Below are positions 40,410 through 48,577 of a stretch of DNA of 64,000 nucleotides, piece by piece. A program made the translations under genes and the position numbers. Source of the DNA: Herbaspirillum rubrisubalbicans (GTDB lineage Bacteria > Pseudomonadota > Gammaproteobacteria > Burkholderiales > Burkholderiaceae_D); contig NZ_CP024996.1 of the NCBI RefSeq assembly GCF_003719195.1, positions 2,728,001 to 2,792,000 of the forward strand, in the 5' to 3' direction. The notes below the pieces were generated by a model. It did not search any database, had not been told where the DNA came from, and worked only from the letters and a program-made list of their open reading frames with translations. How positions within the stretch are numbered: position 1 is the stretch's first letter; each line of letters opens with the position of its first letter.

Positions 40410-40985
40410 ATGAAATATCATCACAAAGATGGCTTGTCGGGCGGGGCCGTGTCCGCGGAACCAGTGCTTGGCCCGCTTCACTCGTATGCGGATCAGCCAT
40501 TCCGGCATGATTTTCTGGTCACGGAATTCACCAACAGCTATAGCTGGTTGAAGCAGTATCTGCGGCGACAGGTGAAGTCTCTGGCCGACGCTGAGGATGT
40601 CGCCTCGGCGGCGTTCCTCGAGATGGCCGGCATTCCCGATGTCTCGATCATCCGTGAACCACGTGCGCTGCTGACCACGATCTCGCAGCGCCTGGTATTC
40701 GATCTATGGCGCCGACGCGATCTGGAAGCTGCTTACCTGGCCGCATTGGCCACCACGGAAGAAGCCAATACCCCATCCCCGGAAGTCGTCCTCGAAGTCG
40801 TGCAGACCTTGGTCAATATTGACCGGCTGCTGTACGGATTGTCGAAGAACGCACGGCAAGCGTTCTTGTACAGCCAACTGGACGGACTGACGTACCGCGA
40901 AATCGCTGAACTGCTTGGCGTGTCCGTGAGCATGGTGCGCAAGTACATCGCCCAGGCGCTGGCAAAGTGCTATGAAAGTAACTGA
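40410..40985 (+). CDS. ECF sigma factor, FecI-like
   Basis: 191 residues. Region 2 (SYSWLKQYLRRQVKSLADAE, DVASAAFLEM, PRALLTTISQRLVFDLWRRR) and region 4 (LSKNARQAFLYSQLDGLTYR, EIAELLGVSVSMVRKYIAQA) are typical of FecI-type sigma factors of iron-uptake signalling. It would be released by the FecR-like protein encoded next and drive transcription of the TonB receptor 1.3 kb away. GTGAATC precedes the ATG. Confidence 0.9.
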   Translation: MKYHHKDGLSGGAVSAEPVLGPLHSYADQPFRHDFLVTEFTNSYSWLKQYLRRQVKSLADAEDVASAAFLEMAGIPDVSIIREPRALLTTISQRLVFDLWRRRDLEAAYLAALATTEEANTPSPEVVLEVVQTLVNIDRLLYGLSKNARQAFLYSQLDGLTYREIAELLGVSVSMVRKYIAQALAKCYESN

Positions 40986-41003
40986 ACCCTGGAAGATGAC
41001 AAA

Positions 41004-41930
41004 TTGAAAGATCCAATTAAGGCCGCCATCACCTGGGAAGTGCTGATGCGTTCCGGTGAAGCAAGCATCGAAGATCAGACCCGCTTTGCCGAATGGCACG
41101 CTGCCAGCGCGGCCAACCGGGCGGCGTGGCAGTCACTGCAGCAGAAGCTGACGTCGTTCCGTTCGTTCGGACAGAGCGCGCAGGCGCAGGGTGCCGGGCG
41201 CCAGGCGCTGCTCAATGCCGGCCAATCAAGGCGACGCATGCTGCGCAACAGTTTCACTGGCGTGGTCGGACTGGCCGTTGTGGGTGCGCTCGGTTATCGC
41301 GGCCTGCAAGCTTGCGGTTACGACGCCACCTTACGCACCGGCACCGGCGAGCTGCGCGAAGCCGCGCTGAATCCGGATATCGGGGTCACCCTGGATGCCG
41401 GCACCATCGTCGATGCGACCGCTACCGGCTGGCGCATGGAGTCGGGCCAGATGCTGGTCAATGCGATGCACAACCGCAAACCGTTCGACATCCTTTCCGC
41501 ACGCGGCAATCTGCACGCCAGCGCTGCGCGTTTCAGCTTCTCCTCTTATGAAACGCACTCTCTGGTCGCCGTGGTACAAGGCAGCGCCACGCTGACAACC
41601 CCGGATGGCATGGTCAAGATGATCACCCAGGGCGACGTGGTCAGCCTGAGCGAAGCTGGCATCGAACGCAGCAGCCAGTCACTCGCGAATGCCGTTGCAT
41701 GGACTGAGGGTCTGTTTGTGGCATCGGATCAAGCCGTGGCCGACGTGATCGGCGTATTGCGTCGGCACCGCCAGGGAGTGATACGCGTCACCCGCAAGGC
41801 GGCTGCCAAGCGTGTCAGCGGCATCTTCAACATGCGTATGCCCGATGCAGTCTTGCGCCAGCTGGCGGAAACCGTTGCGCTGAAGGTGGAGAGCTATGGC
41901 CGCTTTCTGGTGACGGTTAGTGAGACATAG
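41004..41930 (+). CDS. FecR-like anti-sigma/sensor protein
   Basis: 308 residues with a TTG start (a nearby ATG is closed by a stop after three codons). Cytoplasmic DUF4880 domain (AITWEVLMRSGEASIEDQTR FAEWHAA pattern, split here), a weakly hydrophobic membrane segment (TGVVGLAVVGALGYRGL), and a periplasmic FecR domain (GTGELREAALNPDIGVTLDA; LVAVVQGSATLTTPDGMV). It transmits the signal from the receptor STN domain to the sigma factor. Confidence 0.88.
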   Translation: MKDPIKAAITWEVLMRSGEASIEDQTRFAEWHAASAANRAAWQSLQQKLTSFRSFGQSAQAQGAGRQALLNAGQSRRRMLRNSFTGVVGLAVVGALGYRGLQACGYDATLRTGTGELREAALNPDIGVTLDAGTIVDATATGWRMESGQMLVNAMHNRKPFDILSARGNLHASAARFSFSSYETHSLVAVVQGSATLTTPDGMVKMITQGDVVSLSEAGIERSSQSLANAVAWTEGLFVASDQAVADVIGVLRRHRQGVIRVTRKAAAKRVSGIFNMRMPDAVLRQLAETVALKVESYGRFLVTVSET

Positions 41931-42102
41931 GTAGCGTCTGGGAACCTGAATGGAGACCATGGCCCGCGGTATTTGCAACGGCTAGCCTGATCTGGAATTT
42001 TCTTTCCCTTTTCACTGAAATCGGACAACCATATTCTCATTGACGACCAATACCATTATCTTGACAAGCTTCACTCATTGCATCCCCACCGCATCGACTC
42101 CC

Positions 42103-43578
42103 ATGCCTTCCTCAGCCTACGCTAGTTCGTCGCGCAAATTCGCCATCGATAGGGCCGCGCTCGGCGACATGGGGGACAAGCACTCTGCCAGGCTGCTGGT
42201 TGATCGCATATTCACCGCGGTACTGGAAGGCGTGCGTACGCGCCGGCTGGCGCATGGCGACAAACTCCCATCACTGCGTGTGGTGGCCGAATCGGCCCAG
42301 GTAAGCCGCGACACGGTGGCACGCGCGTATGAAAAACTGGTGGCGCACGGGCACGTCTACACCCGACCGGGCGCGGGCTTCTTCATCAGGGTTGACAACC
42401 AGGTTGCCAATGCGCAGACGCCGGCGGTGCCAGCACCATTATTGACCAACTGGCGCCAGCGCCTGCTTGATCCACGTACCCTGCTGCACCGCGGCCTTGG
42501 CAGCGGCGACTTGCCTCCTGACTGGCTCAATGTGCCGCAATTGGCAGCCACATTGCGTGCCGTGTCACGCAGCAACATCAACTGGGCAGCCGGGTATGGT
42601 GATGCGCAAGGCTATCTACCGTTGCGCCAGCAATTGCAACGCAAGCTGGCGGACATCGGTATTGATGTCACGCCGCGTCAGGTGCTGACCACATTGGGTG
42701 CGACCGACGCCATCAATCTGATTGTCATGAGCTATCTGCGCCAGCCCGGGATGACGGTGCTGGTCGACGATCCAGGTTCATTCCTGCTGATGGATCGCCT
42801 GCTGGCATCGGGAATGCACATTATCGGCGTTACGCGCGACGCTGACGGCCCTGATATCACCGCCCTGCAGAACGCCTGCGAACAACATGGTCCAGCGTTC
42901 TACTTTTGCCAGTCTCTGTTGCACAGTCCGGGTTACACCGGACTTTCTCCGCAGCGGGCGTTTCAGATCCTGCGCCTAGCCGAACGATTCAACTTCACCA
43001 TCGTCGAGGACGATACCTACGGCGACCTTGCACCAGTGCATCGCCCCCCCCACGCCACGCGGCTAGCCAGCCTGGATCAGCTCCAGCATGTACTGTATGT
43101 GGGCAGCTTCTCCAAAACGCTCGGCGCGGGTATGCGCGTCGGTTTCATCGCCGGCAACCCGCAACAGATCGAATGGCTGCTGCTGTATAAACTGGTGAGC
43201 CGGGCCTCGAATGGCAGCTTGGCCGAACGTATGATCTACCGGCTGTTGTCCGAAGGCGGCTATCGCCGCCATTGTGAGCAGTTGCGCGCTAGGCTCGACC
43301 AGGCGCGCCCCAGGCTGATGGCAGCACTTGAGGCGCTCGGCATCGTACTGCAACATCGACCCGACGCCGGCCTATATCTCTGGGGCAGACTCCCTGGCGA
43401 CCTCAACGCCATGGAGGTAGCCGAGCGCATGCTGGCGAACGGCTACCTTACCGCACCCGGGCCGGTGTTTTCGTCAGGCGAGGCGGCACGTTCGCACATG
43501 CGTTTCAACGTCGCCTCGAGCGACGATGACGCATTGCGGGCGCTGTCAAGCGTGCTTGAGCGCAGCGCATCCGGCTGA
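42103..43578 (+). CDS. MocR/PdxR-type regulator (GntR HTH fused to aminotransferase domain)
   Basis: 491 residues from ATG 42103; a TTG at 42040 is an alternative. The GntR winged helix (LLVDRIFTAVLEGVRTRRLA; HGDKLPSLRVVAESAQVSRD; TVARAYEKLVAHGHVYTRPG) is joined to a fold-type I aminotransferase domain (AAGYGDAQGYLPLRQQLQRK; EDDTYGDL; the PLP-lysine motif YVGSFSKTLGAGMRVGFIAG). MocR proteins use PLP as effector ligand. The target gene is often divergent or adjacent; here no obvious target is next to it. The two downstream minus-strand genes are convergent. Confidence 0.88.
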   Translation: MPSSAYASSSRKFAIDRAALGDMGDKHSARLLVDRIFTAVLEGVRTRRLAHGDKLPSLRVVAESAQVSRDTVARAYEKLVAHGHVYTRPGAGFFIRVDNQVANAQTPAVPAPLLTNWRQRLLDPRTLLHRGLGSGDLPPDWLNVPQLAATLRAVSRSNINWAAGYGDAQGYLPLRQQLQRKLADIGIDVTPRQVLTTLGATDAINLIVMSYLRQPGMTVLVDDPGSFLLMDRLLASGMHIIGVTRDADGPDITALQNACEQHGPAFYFCQSLLHSPGYTGLSPQRAFQILRLAERFNFTIVEDDTYGDLAPVHRPPHATRLASLDQLQHVLYVGSFSKTLGAGMRVGFIAGNPQQIEWLLLYKLVSRASNGSLAERMIYRLLSEGGYRRHCEQLRARLDQARPRLMAALEALGIVLQHRPDAGLYLWGRLPGDLNAMEVAERMLANGYLTAPGPVFSSGEAARSHMRFNVASSDDDALRALSSVLERSASG

Positions 43579-43619
43579 GAACGTGTTTCGCCTGCGCCAG
43601 AGACATACAGCGGCAAGGA

Positions 43620-44519
43620 TCAATCCACCGCATGCGACTTCAATACGGCCAATAACATCGTCGACACCATCGCGTTAGCCGTGCTCACTGCCTCGCGCGC
43701 GGTGCGCATGCGCCAACGCAGGCGTTCCTCTTCCGCAGGATATTGCTCGGCGTAATGCTCAAATACCGTGCGCTTGCTCTCTGGATTGTCCTTGAGAAAG
43801 CGATCGTGCATTTCCTTCAGGCGTACGTACACGTTGGCCTCGTCGGCGGCAGTCCAGCCAGAATCAAGCAAAGCATAGGCACTATAAGCATTGACCCATG
43901 CACGCATGACGTCAGTGGTCATGGTCGGCGAATGACCGGCGTCCCAGCCAGCGGCTTCCACGGTGCGTGCCATCTGTTGCTCGATCGAATGTTCCACACA
44001 GGTATCGGCCACGGCCATTGCCGCCCGACGGGCGGCGCGCCAAACGGCGGCTTCTGGGTGCTTCCCACCAAGTACCGCCTCATGCAGCGAAGTGACCGTC
44101 GCCAGCACCTCGGACAGCGGCACATGGGGAGCCGCCTTGCCGAGCCAGATACCGATATCGGCCAGCAACTTCAGCACGAATGCGCTACCGGCCCGCTCCA
44201 GGTCGACGCCAACCGGAATCGCCTCCAGCGTGGGCTGGCCAGCCAAGGCGAATGCCTCTGGCGTGCCCTGCCCTGCCGCGACCGCATCGATCAACAATGC
44301 CAGCCACTTGGGCAAGCCGAGTGCCGTGCTCCAGACGGCAAGATCATCGCTCTCGGTGGCGCAACCGATGACGCTGCCAGATTCGCCATTCCAGGTATTC
44401 GGGATACCCTTCACCTGGCCCGCTTCCAGATGCGCACAGAAACGCGCCAACATGGCCTGCTTGAGGGCTTGGTTGTCATGAAACGTGAGGGACGTAACCC
44501 GTGTCAGATTGGTAGACAT
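43620..44519 (-). CDS. Unrecognised protein paired with thioredoxin (299 aa)
   Basis: All-helical, soluble protein (MSTNLTRVTSLTFHDNQALK; GIPNTWNGESGSVIGCATES; AAVWRAARRAAMAVADTCVE; RMRTAREAVSTANAMVSTML). A Cys pair is not evident. It starts 3 bases after the thioredoxin stop, so the two are co-transcribed and probably work together. I do not recognise the family. Confidence 0.6.
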   Translation of the reverse strand: MSTNLTRVTSLTFHDNQALKQAMLARFCAHLEAGQVKGIPNTWNGESGSVIGCATESDDLAVWSTALGLPKWLALLIDAVAAGQGTPEAFALAGQPTLEAIPVGVDLERAGSAFVLKLLADIGIWLGKAAPHVPLSEVLATVTSLHEAVLGGKHPEAAVWRAARRAAMAVADTCVEHSIEQQMARTVEAAGWDAGHSPTMTTDVMRAWVNAYSAYALLDSGWTAADEANVYVRLKEMHDRFLKDNPESKRTVFEHYAEQYPAEEERLRWRMRTAREAVSTANAMVSTMLLAVLKSHAVD

Positions 44520-44522
44520 GGC

Positions 44523-44855
44523 TCAAAGCTCCAACTGGTCTTCGATAAAGGTCACCAGGCGTGTCTTGCTCTGCATGCCAACCAGGCGCGCGCGCTCTAT
44601 GCCATCGACGAACAGCAGTATCGACGGCAGGCCGCGCACGCTGTATTTCTCCATATGCAGCTTGTTTTCGTCGGCATTGATCTTGGCAATACGCAGCGTG
44701 TCGCGGAACTCTTCGGCCAGATCGGCCAGCAGCGGCGCCAGCATCTTGCAGGGCATGCACCAGGGCGCCCAGAAGTCCACCAAGACGGCTTGCGAGGATT
44801 GCAGGACATCGACCTCAAACGAGGCGTCGGTCACGGTAATGATGTTGCTGGACAT
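44523..44855 (-). CDS. Thioredoxin with CMPC active site
   Basis: 110 residues with the thioredoxin fold: VDFWAPWCMPCKMLAPLLAD (C33 and C36), cis-Pro segment VRGLPSILLFVDG and a typical C-terminal helix. The dipeptide between the cysteines is Met-Pro rather than Gly-Pro of TrxA, which should change redox potential and partner choice. It is the first gene of a two-gene operon with an unrecognised protein. Confidence 0.88.
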   Translation of the reverse strand: MSSNIITVTDASFEVDVLQSSQAVLVDFWAPWCMPCKMLAPLLADLAEEFRDTLRIAKINADENKLHMEKYSVRGLPSILLFVDGIERARLVGMQSKTRLVTFIEDQLEL

Positions 44856-45045
44856 GAAATTTCCTTGAAGCCTGTTGATGATCTGAAATCAGGAGTAAGC
44901 AGCAAGATCATGAACCGGCTCTCAGGTTGATCTTCTGCTGCTGGCGATATGCCACAGACCATCGGGCACCGGGCATATCGAACATGCGAAGTATCGTCGA
45001 ATGACAGCGCGAAGATCACGACAGTTGATGTGATGAAAAACTTGG

Positions 45046-45071
45046 CTGTCATGACCATTCGATCATGACAG
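45046..45071. promoter_or_regulatory. Inverted repeat in a gene-free region upstream of thioredoxin
   Basis: CTGTCATGA / TCATGACAG arms (9 bp, perfect) with an 8-base gap, about 190 bases upstream of the thioredoxin start. It may be an operator. The rest of 44856-45365 has no gene I can support. Confidence 0.45.
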
Positions 45072-45365
45072 TTAAGTCCTGCTTTGCGTTGGCGCAGGTT
45101 CAGGCCGGCGACTTGAGCAAGGGCATGACGATGCGTTGCAGTCGGGCGCTGGTCACTCTCTGTTGCAAATTACTTCAGTGATTTGCACGCTGACAAATAT
45201 ACTTGTTTTTTTGCTACTAAGGCATGCGCACGGAGGAATTGGCGAGAGGTAGAAATTTTGGGGGAACGAGCGGTGTCTTTAGCCGTGAATTTGTCGTTCA
45301 AATTCTGCTGCCATACCTGGGAGGCGCAGTTGGAGCATCTTCTCGATTGCGGCTGGGTGTTCCTC

Positions 45366-45426
45366 GACAGCTGTTGATTTGCTCGCGGATTTGACCCTCT
45401 CCATGTGAGACCCAACTTCCACCGTC
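45366..45426 (-). pseudogene. IS21 IstA fragment, second copy of the scar at 12.3 kb
   Basis: GTTGATTTGCTC, GATTTGACCCTCTCCAT and CTTCCACCGTCTA match 12315-12366 nearly base for base, with two small indels. About 60 bases of an IS21-like transposase gene remain. Confidence 0.6.
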
Positions 45427-45784
45427 TAGCTGTGGAGGACATCGAAGGACGCGTTTTCATCGATTGCCTGGCCGGTGCCGGCACGCTGGCGCTGGGCCAC
45501 AACCATCCGGCGGTGATCGAAGCCATCGTCCCATTGCTGCATGAAGGCGCGGCGCTGCATACCCTGGATCTGACCACACCGGTGAAGGACCGCTTCATGC
45601 AAGACCTGCTGGAGATCCTGCCGCCCGAGTTCGCCCGCCAGGCCCGCATCCAGTTCTGCGGCCCGACCGGCGCCGATGCCATCGAGGCCGCGCTCAAGCT
45701 GGTCAAGAGCGCCACCGGTGGCGGCACGGTACTGGCGTTTCAGGGCGCCTATCACGGCATGACACAGGGGGGCGCTGCAGCAGG
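45427..45784 (+). pseudogene. Diaminobutyrate-2-oxoglutarate transaminase-like fragment
   Basis: An open frame without start encodes [60 protein letters not shown] and [10 protein letters not shown], the N-terminal third of class III aminotransferases of the diaminobutyrate branch (PLP-binding GPTGADA). Both ends are lost: IS21 debris on the left, unrelated sequence on the right. The full enzyme makes 2,4-diaminobutyrate for siderophores or ectoine. Confidence 0.75.
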
Positions 45785-45959
45785 TCAGCGGCGGCCCAGA
45801 ACATGAAGAAGATTGCCCTGTTGGTGGCGCGCTTGCGCGCGCTTTTACACGGCTTGAGCGCCTCTGCCAGCGTACAAAAGTGGCTACAGAGAAAAATGCG
45901 CGCCTTGCTTGGCTTCTGCGCCATCGACCATCTGCAAATTACCTGCGCCTGAAAAACAA

Positions 45960-45985
45960 AACCCCGTGTTCGAAAACACGGGGTT
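45960..45985. terminator. Terminator hairpin
   Basis: AACCCCGTGTT / AACACGGGGTT with a 4-base loop. Lies back-to-back with an AGCCCCGG-type terminator at 45999-46022. Confidence 0.7.
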
Positions 45986-45998
45986 CGTCATCAACCTG

Positions 45999-46022
45999 AG
46001 CCCCGGAAGTCCGGGGCTTTTT
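45999..46022. terminator. Intrinsic terminator (AGCCCCGG family)
   Basis: AGCCCCGG / CCGGGGCTTTTT at the 3' side of the minus-strand peptide gene at 46058-46210, as behind the inovirus copy. Confidence 0.75.
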
Positions 46023-46057
46023 CTACGTATCAGATTCAGCGCAACGCAGTAAGAATC

Positions 46058-46210
46058 TTAGAAGCAAATAGTTTGACCATTTGCATCAGTGACACACTCC
46101 GGCGGATTCTTCTCAGCAACTGGTGGCAAGTGCAAAGAAGGTTTGGCAAAGACAGCCGATGCGAAACCCGCAAACAGAACTGTAGCCACAAGGGTCTTGA
46201 TGATACGCAT
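46058..46210 (-). CDS. Short secreted peptide, inovirus-linked family, intact copy C
   Basis: 50 residues: signal peptide MRIIKTLVATVLFAGFASAV ending FA, mature part KPSLHLPPVAEKNPPECVTD and the end ANGQTICF. Compared with copy A (11554-11700) the body differs but both cysteines and the G-Q-x-I-C end are kept, and the promoter dyad upstream is conserved. AGGAG precedes the ATG. It lies in relic inovirus sequence, where other genes have decayed but this one has not, which suggests it is still under selection. Role unknown. Confidence 0.6.
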   Translation of the reverse strand: MRIIKTLVATVLFAGFASAVFAKPSLHLPPVAEKNPPECVTDANGQTICF

Positions 46211-46273
46211 GTAGTAACTCCTAAAAATTAGAGAGAGGGGAACGTCACGTCAGATATGTGACACTCTTATTCT

Positions 46274-46312
46274 CTTATAAGCTCGTATTTATTTCCTGAC
46301 AAAGTCCTGTCA
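46274..46312 (-). promoter_or_regulatory. Promoter with TGACA-N6-TGTCA dyad, copy of that at 11454
   Basis: On the minus strand TGACA-N6-TGTCA is followed 17 bases after TTGTCA by TATAAG, the same arrangement as before the inovirus peptide gene. Flanking bases (AAATACGAGCT versus AAATGCGAGCT) are also conserved. Confidence 0.6.
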
Positions 46313-46489
46313 AATTGATGAATTTTTGATGACATAGGGGAATTATTTGAGGAAAAAAAACGGAACTATTTAAGGGGAAAACGTGTCTCGCGGCTGTTCT
46401 GCGCACAGCTGGATTAAATGCACATCAAAACAATTAGAAAATAAGACTCGCTTTCTTACTTGTATAAATTAGACCAATCATCGAGAACG

Positions 46490-46600
46490 ATTCGATATGC
46501 CAATGCCTTGGTAAAGGGTAGTCGCAATCCAAACCACATCGAGTGCTTTGTTGTACAAAACTGCGCCCCGCCCAAGAGGCCGGTATGCGAAATTTAGCCC
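46490..46600 (-). pseudogene. Relic of the inovirus rep 3' end
   Basis: Read on the minus strand, GGCCTCTTGGGCGGGGCGCA, then GTACAACAAAGCACTCGATG and TGGATTGCGACTA match rep 11110-11165 with scattered changes. It is separated from the middle-rep relic at 47150-47330 by the avrPto-like gene. Confidence 0.7.
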
Positions 46601-46704
46601 TACAGCATTTTTCCAAAGAACTCTTTATCGACATGCTTTCACATATGCATGCGCAACGTCGCAATTTTTAACTTTGATCGAATTTATATTGTTGAGGCTT
46701 ACTA

Positions 46705-47142
46705 ATGGGAAATTTATGTGTTGGTGGTTCTAGAGGTGCTCAAGAAGTTGACTCTCCTAATCACGAGAATCACATACTTGCAGCACAAATTCTGGAAAAA
46801 CGAAATGAGCTACGAAATGCTGCTGGCGTAACGCAAATCCAATACGAATACGTTGTTAATACAGCACCCGAAGAGCTTCGTAATCGCTATAACAGTCTTT
46901 TTACAGCAACGAATAACTCCCTTCGAATGGCAGATGTAATACACGACTATCTAGCAGAGATTTCGCGTGTTCATCCTGGCGTTATCACCCCTCAATCCAC
47001 ATTAACTGACCTGAACGAGAAAATTGAGGCTTGGACTGCTATGAGAACCTCTATCGAGGCTCACATGCGCAGCAACGGCAACCCACACACAATGGTACTT
47101 GGTCCAGGCAACTCACGTTGGGTCGGGTATCAGCAGTTTTAA
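46705..47142 (+). CDS. AvrPto-family type III effector homologue
   Basis: 145 residues. The start MGNLCVGGSR matches AvrPto (MGNICVGGSR) and holds the N-myristoylation glycine G2 and the nearby C5 that targets the effector to the plant plasma membrane. The core also aligns: a hydrophobic helix then AAGVTQIQYEYVVNTAPEEL, RNRYNSLFTATNNSLRMAD, HDYLAEISRVHPGVI and WTAMRTSIEAHM correspond to the AvrPto three-helix bundle and its Pto-contacting loop (GINPGM in AvrPto, RVHPGV here). The C-terminal phosphorylated region of AvrPto is not conserved. Codon use is more AT-rich than in the core genes, pointing to transfer. No clear hrp box was found upstream. Confidence 0.85.
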   Translation: MGNLCVGGSRGAQEVDSPNHENHILAAQILEKRNELRNAAGVTQIQYEYVVNTAPEELRNRYNSLFTATNNSLRMADVIHDYLAEISRVHPGVITPQSTLTDLNEKIEAWTAMRTSIEAHMRSNGNPHTMVLGPGNSRWVGYQQF

Positions 47143-47149
47143 CTTTCGG

Positions 47150-47330
47150 TGTTCCGAAAGTGCGGCTCTCCGTTTAGATATAAGCGGAGAGCTGGTGAAT
47201 ACCGTCTTTCCCGAAACCGAACTTGGATAGATCGCGTACATCGACGTTTGACATCGAACGCCCTTGCACATCGACAGCGACGATGCTCGACCAGATCGAA
47301 CGGAGAAGCTGTTTAGACTATGAATATCTG
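47150..47330 (-). pseudogene. Relic of the middle part of inovirus rep
   Basis: Minus-strand sequence TCGATCTGGTCGAGCATCGT, then GGGCGTTCGATGTCAAACGT and AAGTTCGGTTTCGGGAAAGA repeats rep 10830-10950 with scattered changes and broken frame. The break point coincides with the codons for SAYI before the Rep catalytic tyrosine. Confidence 0.75.
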
Positions 47331-48106
47331 GTGCCCGGGAACCGGACATCGATATTTCCTTTGACAACCTTTAGACCAAAGGTCTCTGGAATAAATAGGC
47401 CATATTTTTTACGTATTAGCTTACTCGGCATATAAAAGAGCGCCTGATAGGTAAATTCACGACCGGCAATCTTAGCCACGGAACGGTTCTCTAGTAGATC
47501 TGCTACAGGAGCCGAGACATATCCGACCTTAATTCCCAGTTGAGATAAGGCCTCCAGAAACTCTTTAAGGAAATCACCCTTACCATTACGGCAGCTTTGG
47601 AGCTTGATCACGCCTACCTCTTTCAACCCTGCCCTCTTTAGTTTGCAAGCGAGGATAAACGGCCCGTCGCCTTCGAACCCAAACATATCCCCATGGCCGT
47701 GCAAATCAAGCCGGCAAGTACGATCGAGCCTACCCAGGGAGCCATTGCGCAATTGCTCCCCGAATTCCGAACAGTGAGATGTTTCCTCCAGTTCGAAGCG
47801 GTTTGACTTTGGGACATTATGGGCCCTCGCATTAATCACGCCGCCGTCTCGTACTAGGCGATCGCTCATGCTCGATATAACAAATCGCTTCTCTGGCGCC
47901 CATGTGTGGCGGCCTATGTGTAGCATTGATCGCAATTTGGCGGCAATGCTCTTTCCTGTAATTTCATGTGGATGAAAACGTTCAGATTTCGTATTGTCCG
48001 GGGAGGGAGAAACTGACGAATCGTCGTCACCGCTTGTTGGCGGTTCACTTTCAAGCACATTAGAAATATGCTCACTGGAAGAAATGGGATTCGACTTGGA
48101 GATCAT
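47318..48106 (-). CDS. Putative effector with caspase-like (clan CD) cysteine protease features
   Basis: 262 residues. The first 45 are Ser/Pro-rich and polar (MISKSNPISSSEHISNVLES; DDDSSVSPSPDN), as in type III secretion signals. The core has LDLHGHGDMFGFEGDGP with H136/H138, and VGVIKLQSCRNGKGDFL with C172, 35 residues apart and each after a hydrophobic strand; this is the His...Cys pattern of clan CD peptidases (caspase, C80). A further strand GIKVGYVSAPVADL follows. It lies beside the AvrPto homologue and the DNA is AT-richer than the core. The protease assignment is from motif and spacing only. Confidence 0.5.
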   Translation of the reverse strand: MISKSNPISSSEHISNVLESEPPTSGDDDSSVSPSPDNTKSERFHPHEITGKSIAAKLRSMLHIGRHTWAPEKRFVISSMSDRLVRDGGVINARAHNVPKSNRFELEETSHCSEFGEQLRNGSLGRLDRTCRLDLHGHGDMFGFEGDGPFILACKLKRAGLKEVGVIKLQSCRNGKGDFLKEFLEALSQLGIKVGYVSAPVADLLENRSVAKIAGREFTYQALFYMPSKLIRKKYGLFIPETFGLKVVKGNIDVRFPGTRYS

Positions 48107-48186
48107 GATGTTGCCTCTGGTAGGTCTACGCTAGCTAAATCTATCAACTGTTACCAGCAGCTAGGTAACGAACAATAGGTGAGGGT

Positions 48187-48340
48187 TCCATCTGATCAGC
48201 CTATGCCTGCTAGATTATGACGCTTGCAAGCACTAATTCTCTCGGTGCGGTGCTAGGCCCCAGAGAAAATGTGATTAATTGATCGTGTTTTCTTTGCTGA
48301 GCTTATTTTGCGCAGCCTTATTCCTGGTCTATGAAGGGTT
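48187..48340 (+). pseudogene. Chimeric scar: TsiV fragment, rep 3' fragment and post-rep inovirus sequence
   Basis: CCATCTGATCAGCCTATGCC (48189 on) matches the TsiV gene near bases 72-95 and 14825-14845; GCTTGCAAGCACTAATTCTC (about 48227 on) matches rep near 11050-11075; GCTGAGCTTATTTTGCGCAG (about 48296 on) and CCTTATTCCTGG match the post-rep sequence at 11280-11315. Three pieces are joined in the same order as cargo, rep and spacer of an inovirus array. Confidence 0.6.
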
Positions 48341-48372
48341 TATCCATATTTTCAGGAGTTCTAGGAGTTCTA

Positions 48373-48456
48373 ATGCGTATCATCAAGACCGTTGTTGCTG
48401 CTGTTTTGTTGGTCAGTTTCGCATCCTCTGTGTTTGTTGAGCCTAGCTTGGGCTAG
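48373..48456 (+). pseudogene. Truncated copy D of the secreted peptide gene
   Basis: 27 codons: MRIIKTVVAAVLLVSFASSV then FVEPSLG and a stop. The signal peptide is intact but the Cys-containing part is lost. A decayed terminator follows at 48521-48548. Confidence 0.6.
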
Positions 48457-48520
48457 TGGTCAACTTTACAGCAGAGCTTGCGACAGCAGCGGCGACTGCC
48501 AGTAATGCATCTAGCGAGTA

Positions 48521-48548
48521 AAAAGCCCCGAATTTATGCGCGGCTTTT
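48521..48548 (+). terminator. Decayed terminator (AGCCCCGG family)
   Basis: AAAAGCCCCG / CGCGGCTTTT with mismatches, behind the truncated peptide copy. Confidence 0.45.
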
Positions 48549-48577
48549 CGTTATTGGCTGAAATTGTCCTGCCGATC

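Noticed and set aside
43743..44930. 395-codon plus-strand open frame over the thioredoxin operon
   Set aside because: Thioredoxin and its partner on the other strand are clearly coding; the opposite frame has no domain pattern.
48166..48192. Possible hrp box upstream of the caspase-like effector gene
   Set aside because: GGAACC is present on the minus strand, but no CCACNNA lies at 15-16 bases; the half-site falls in a sequence derived from TsiV. No hrp box was found before the AvrPto homologue either.
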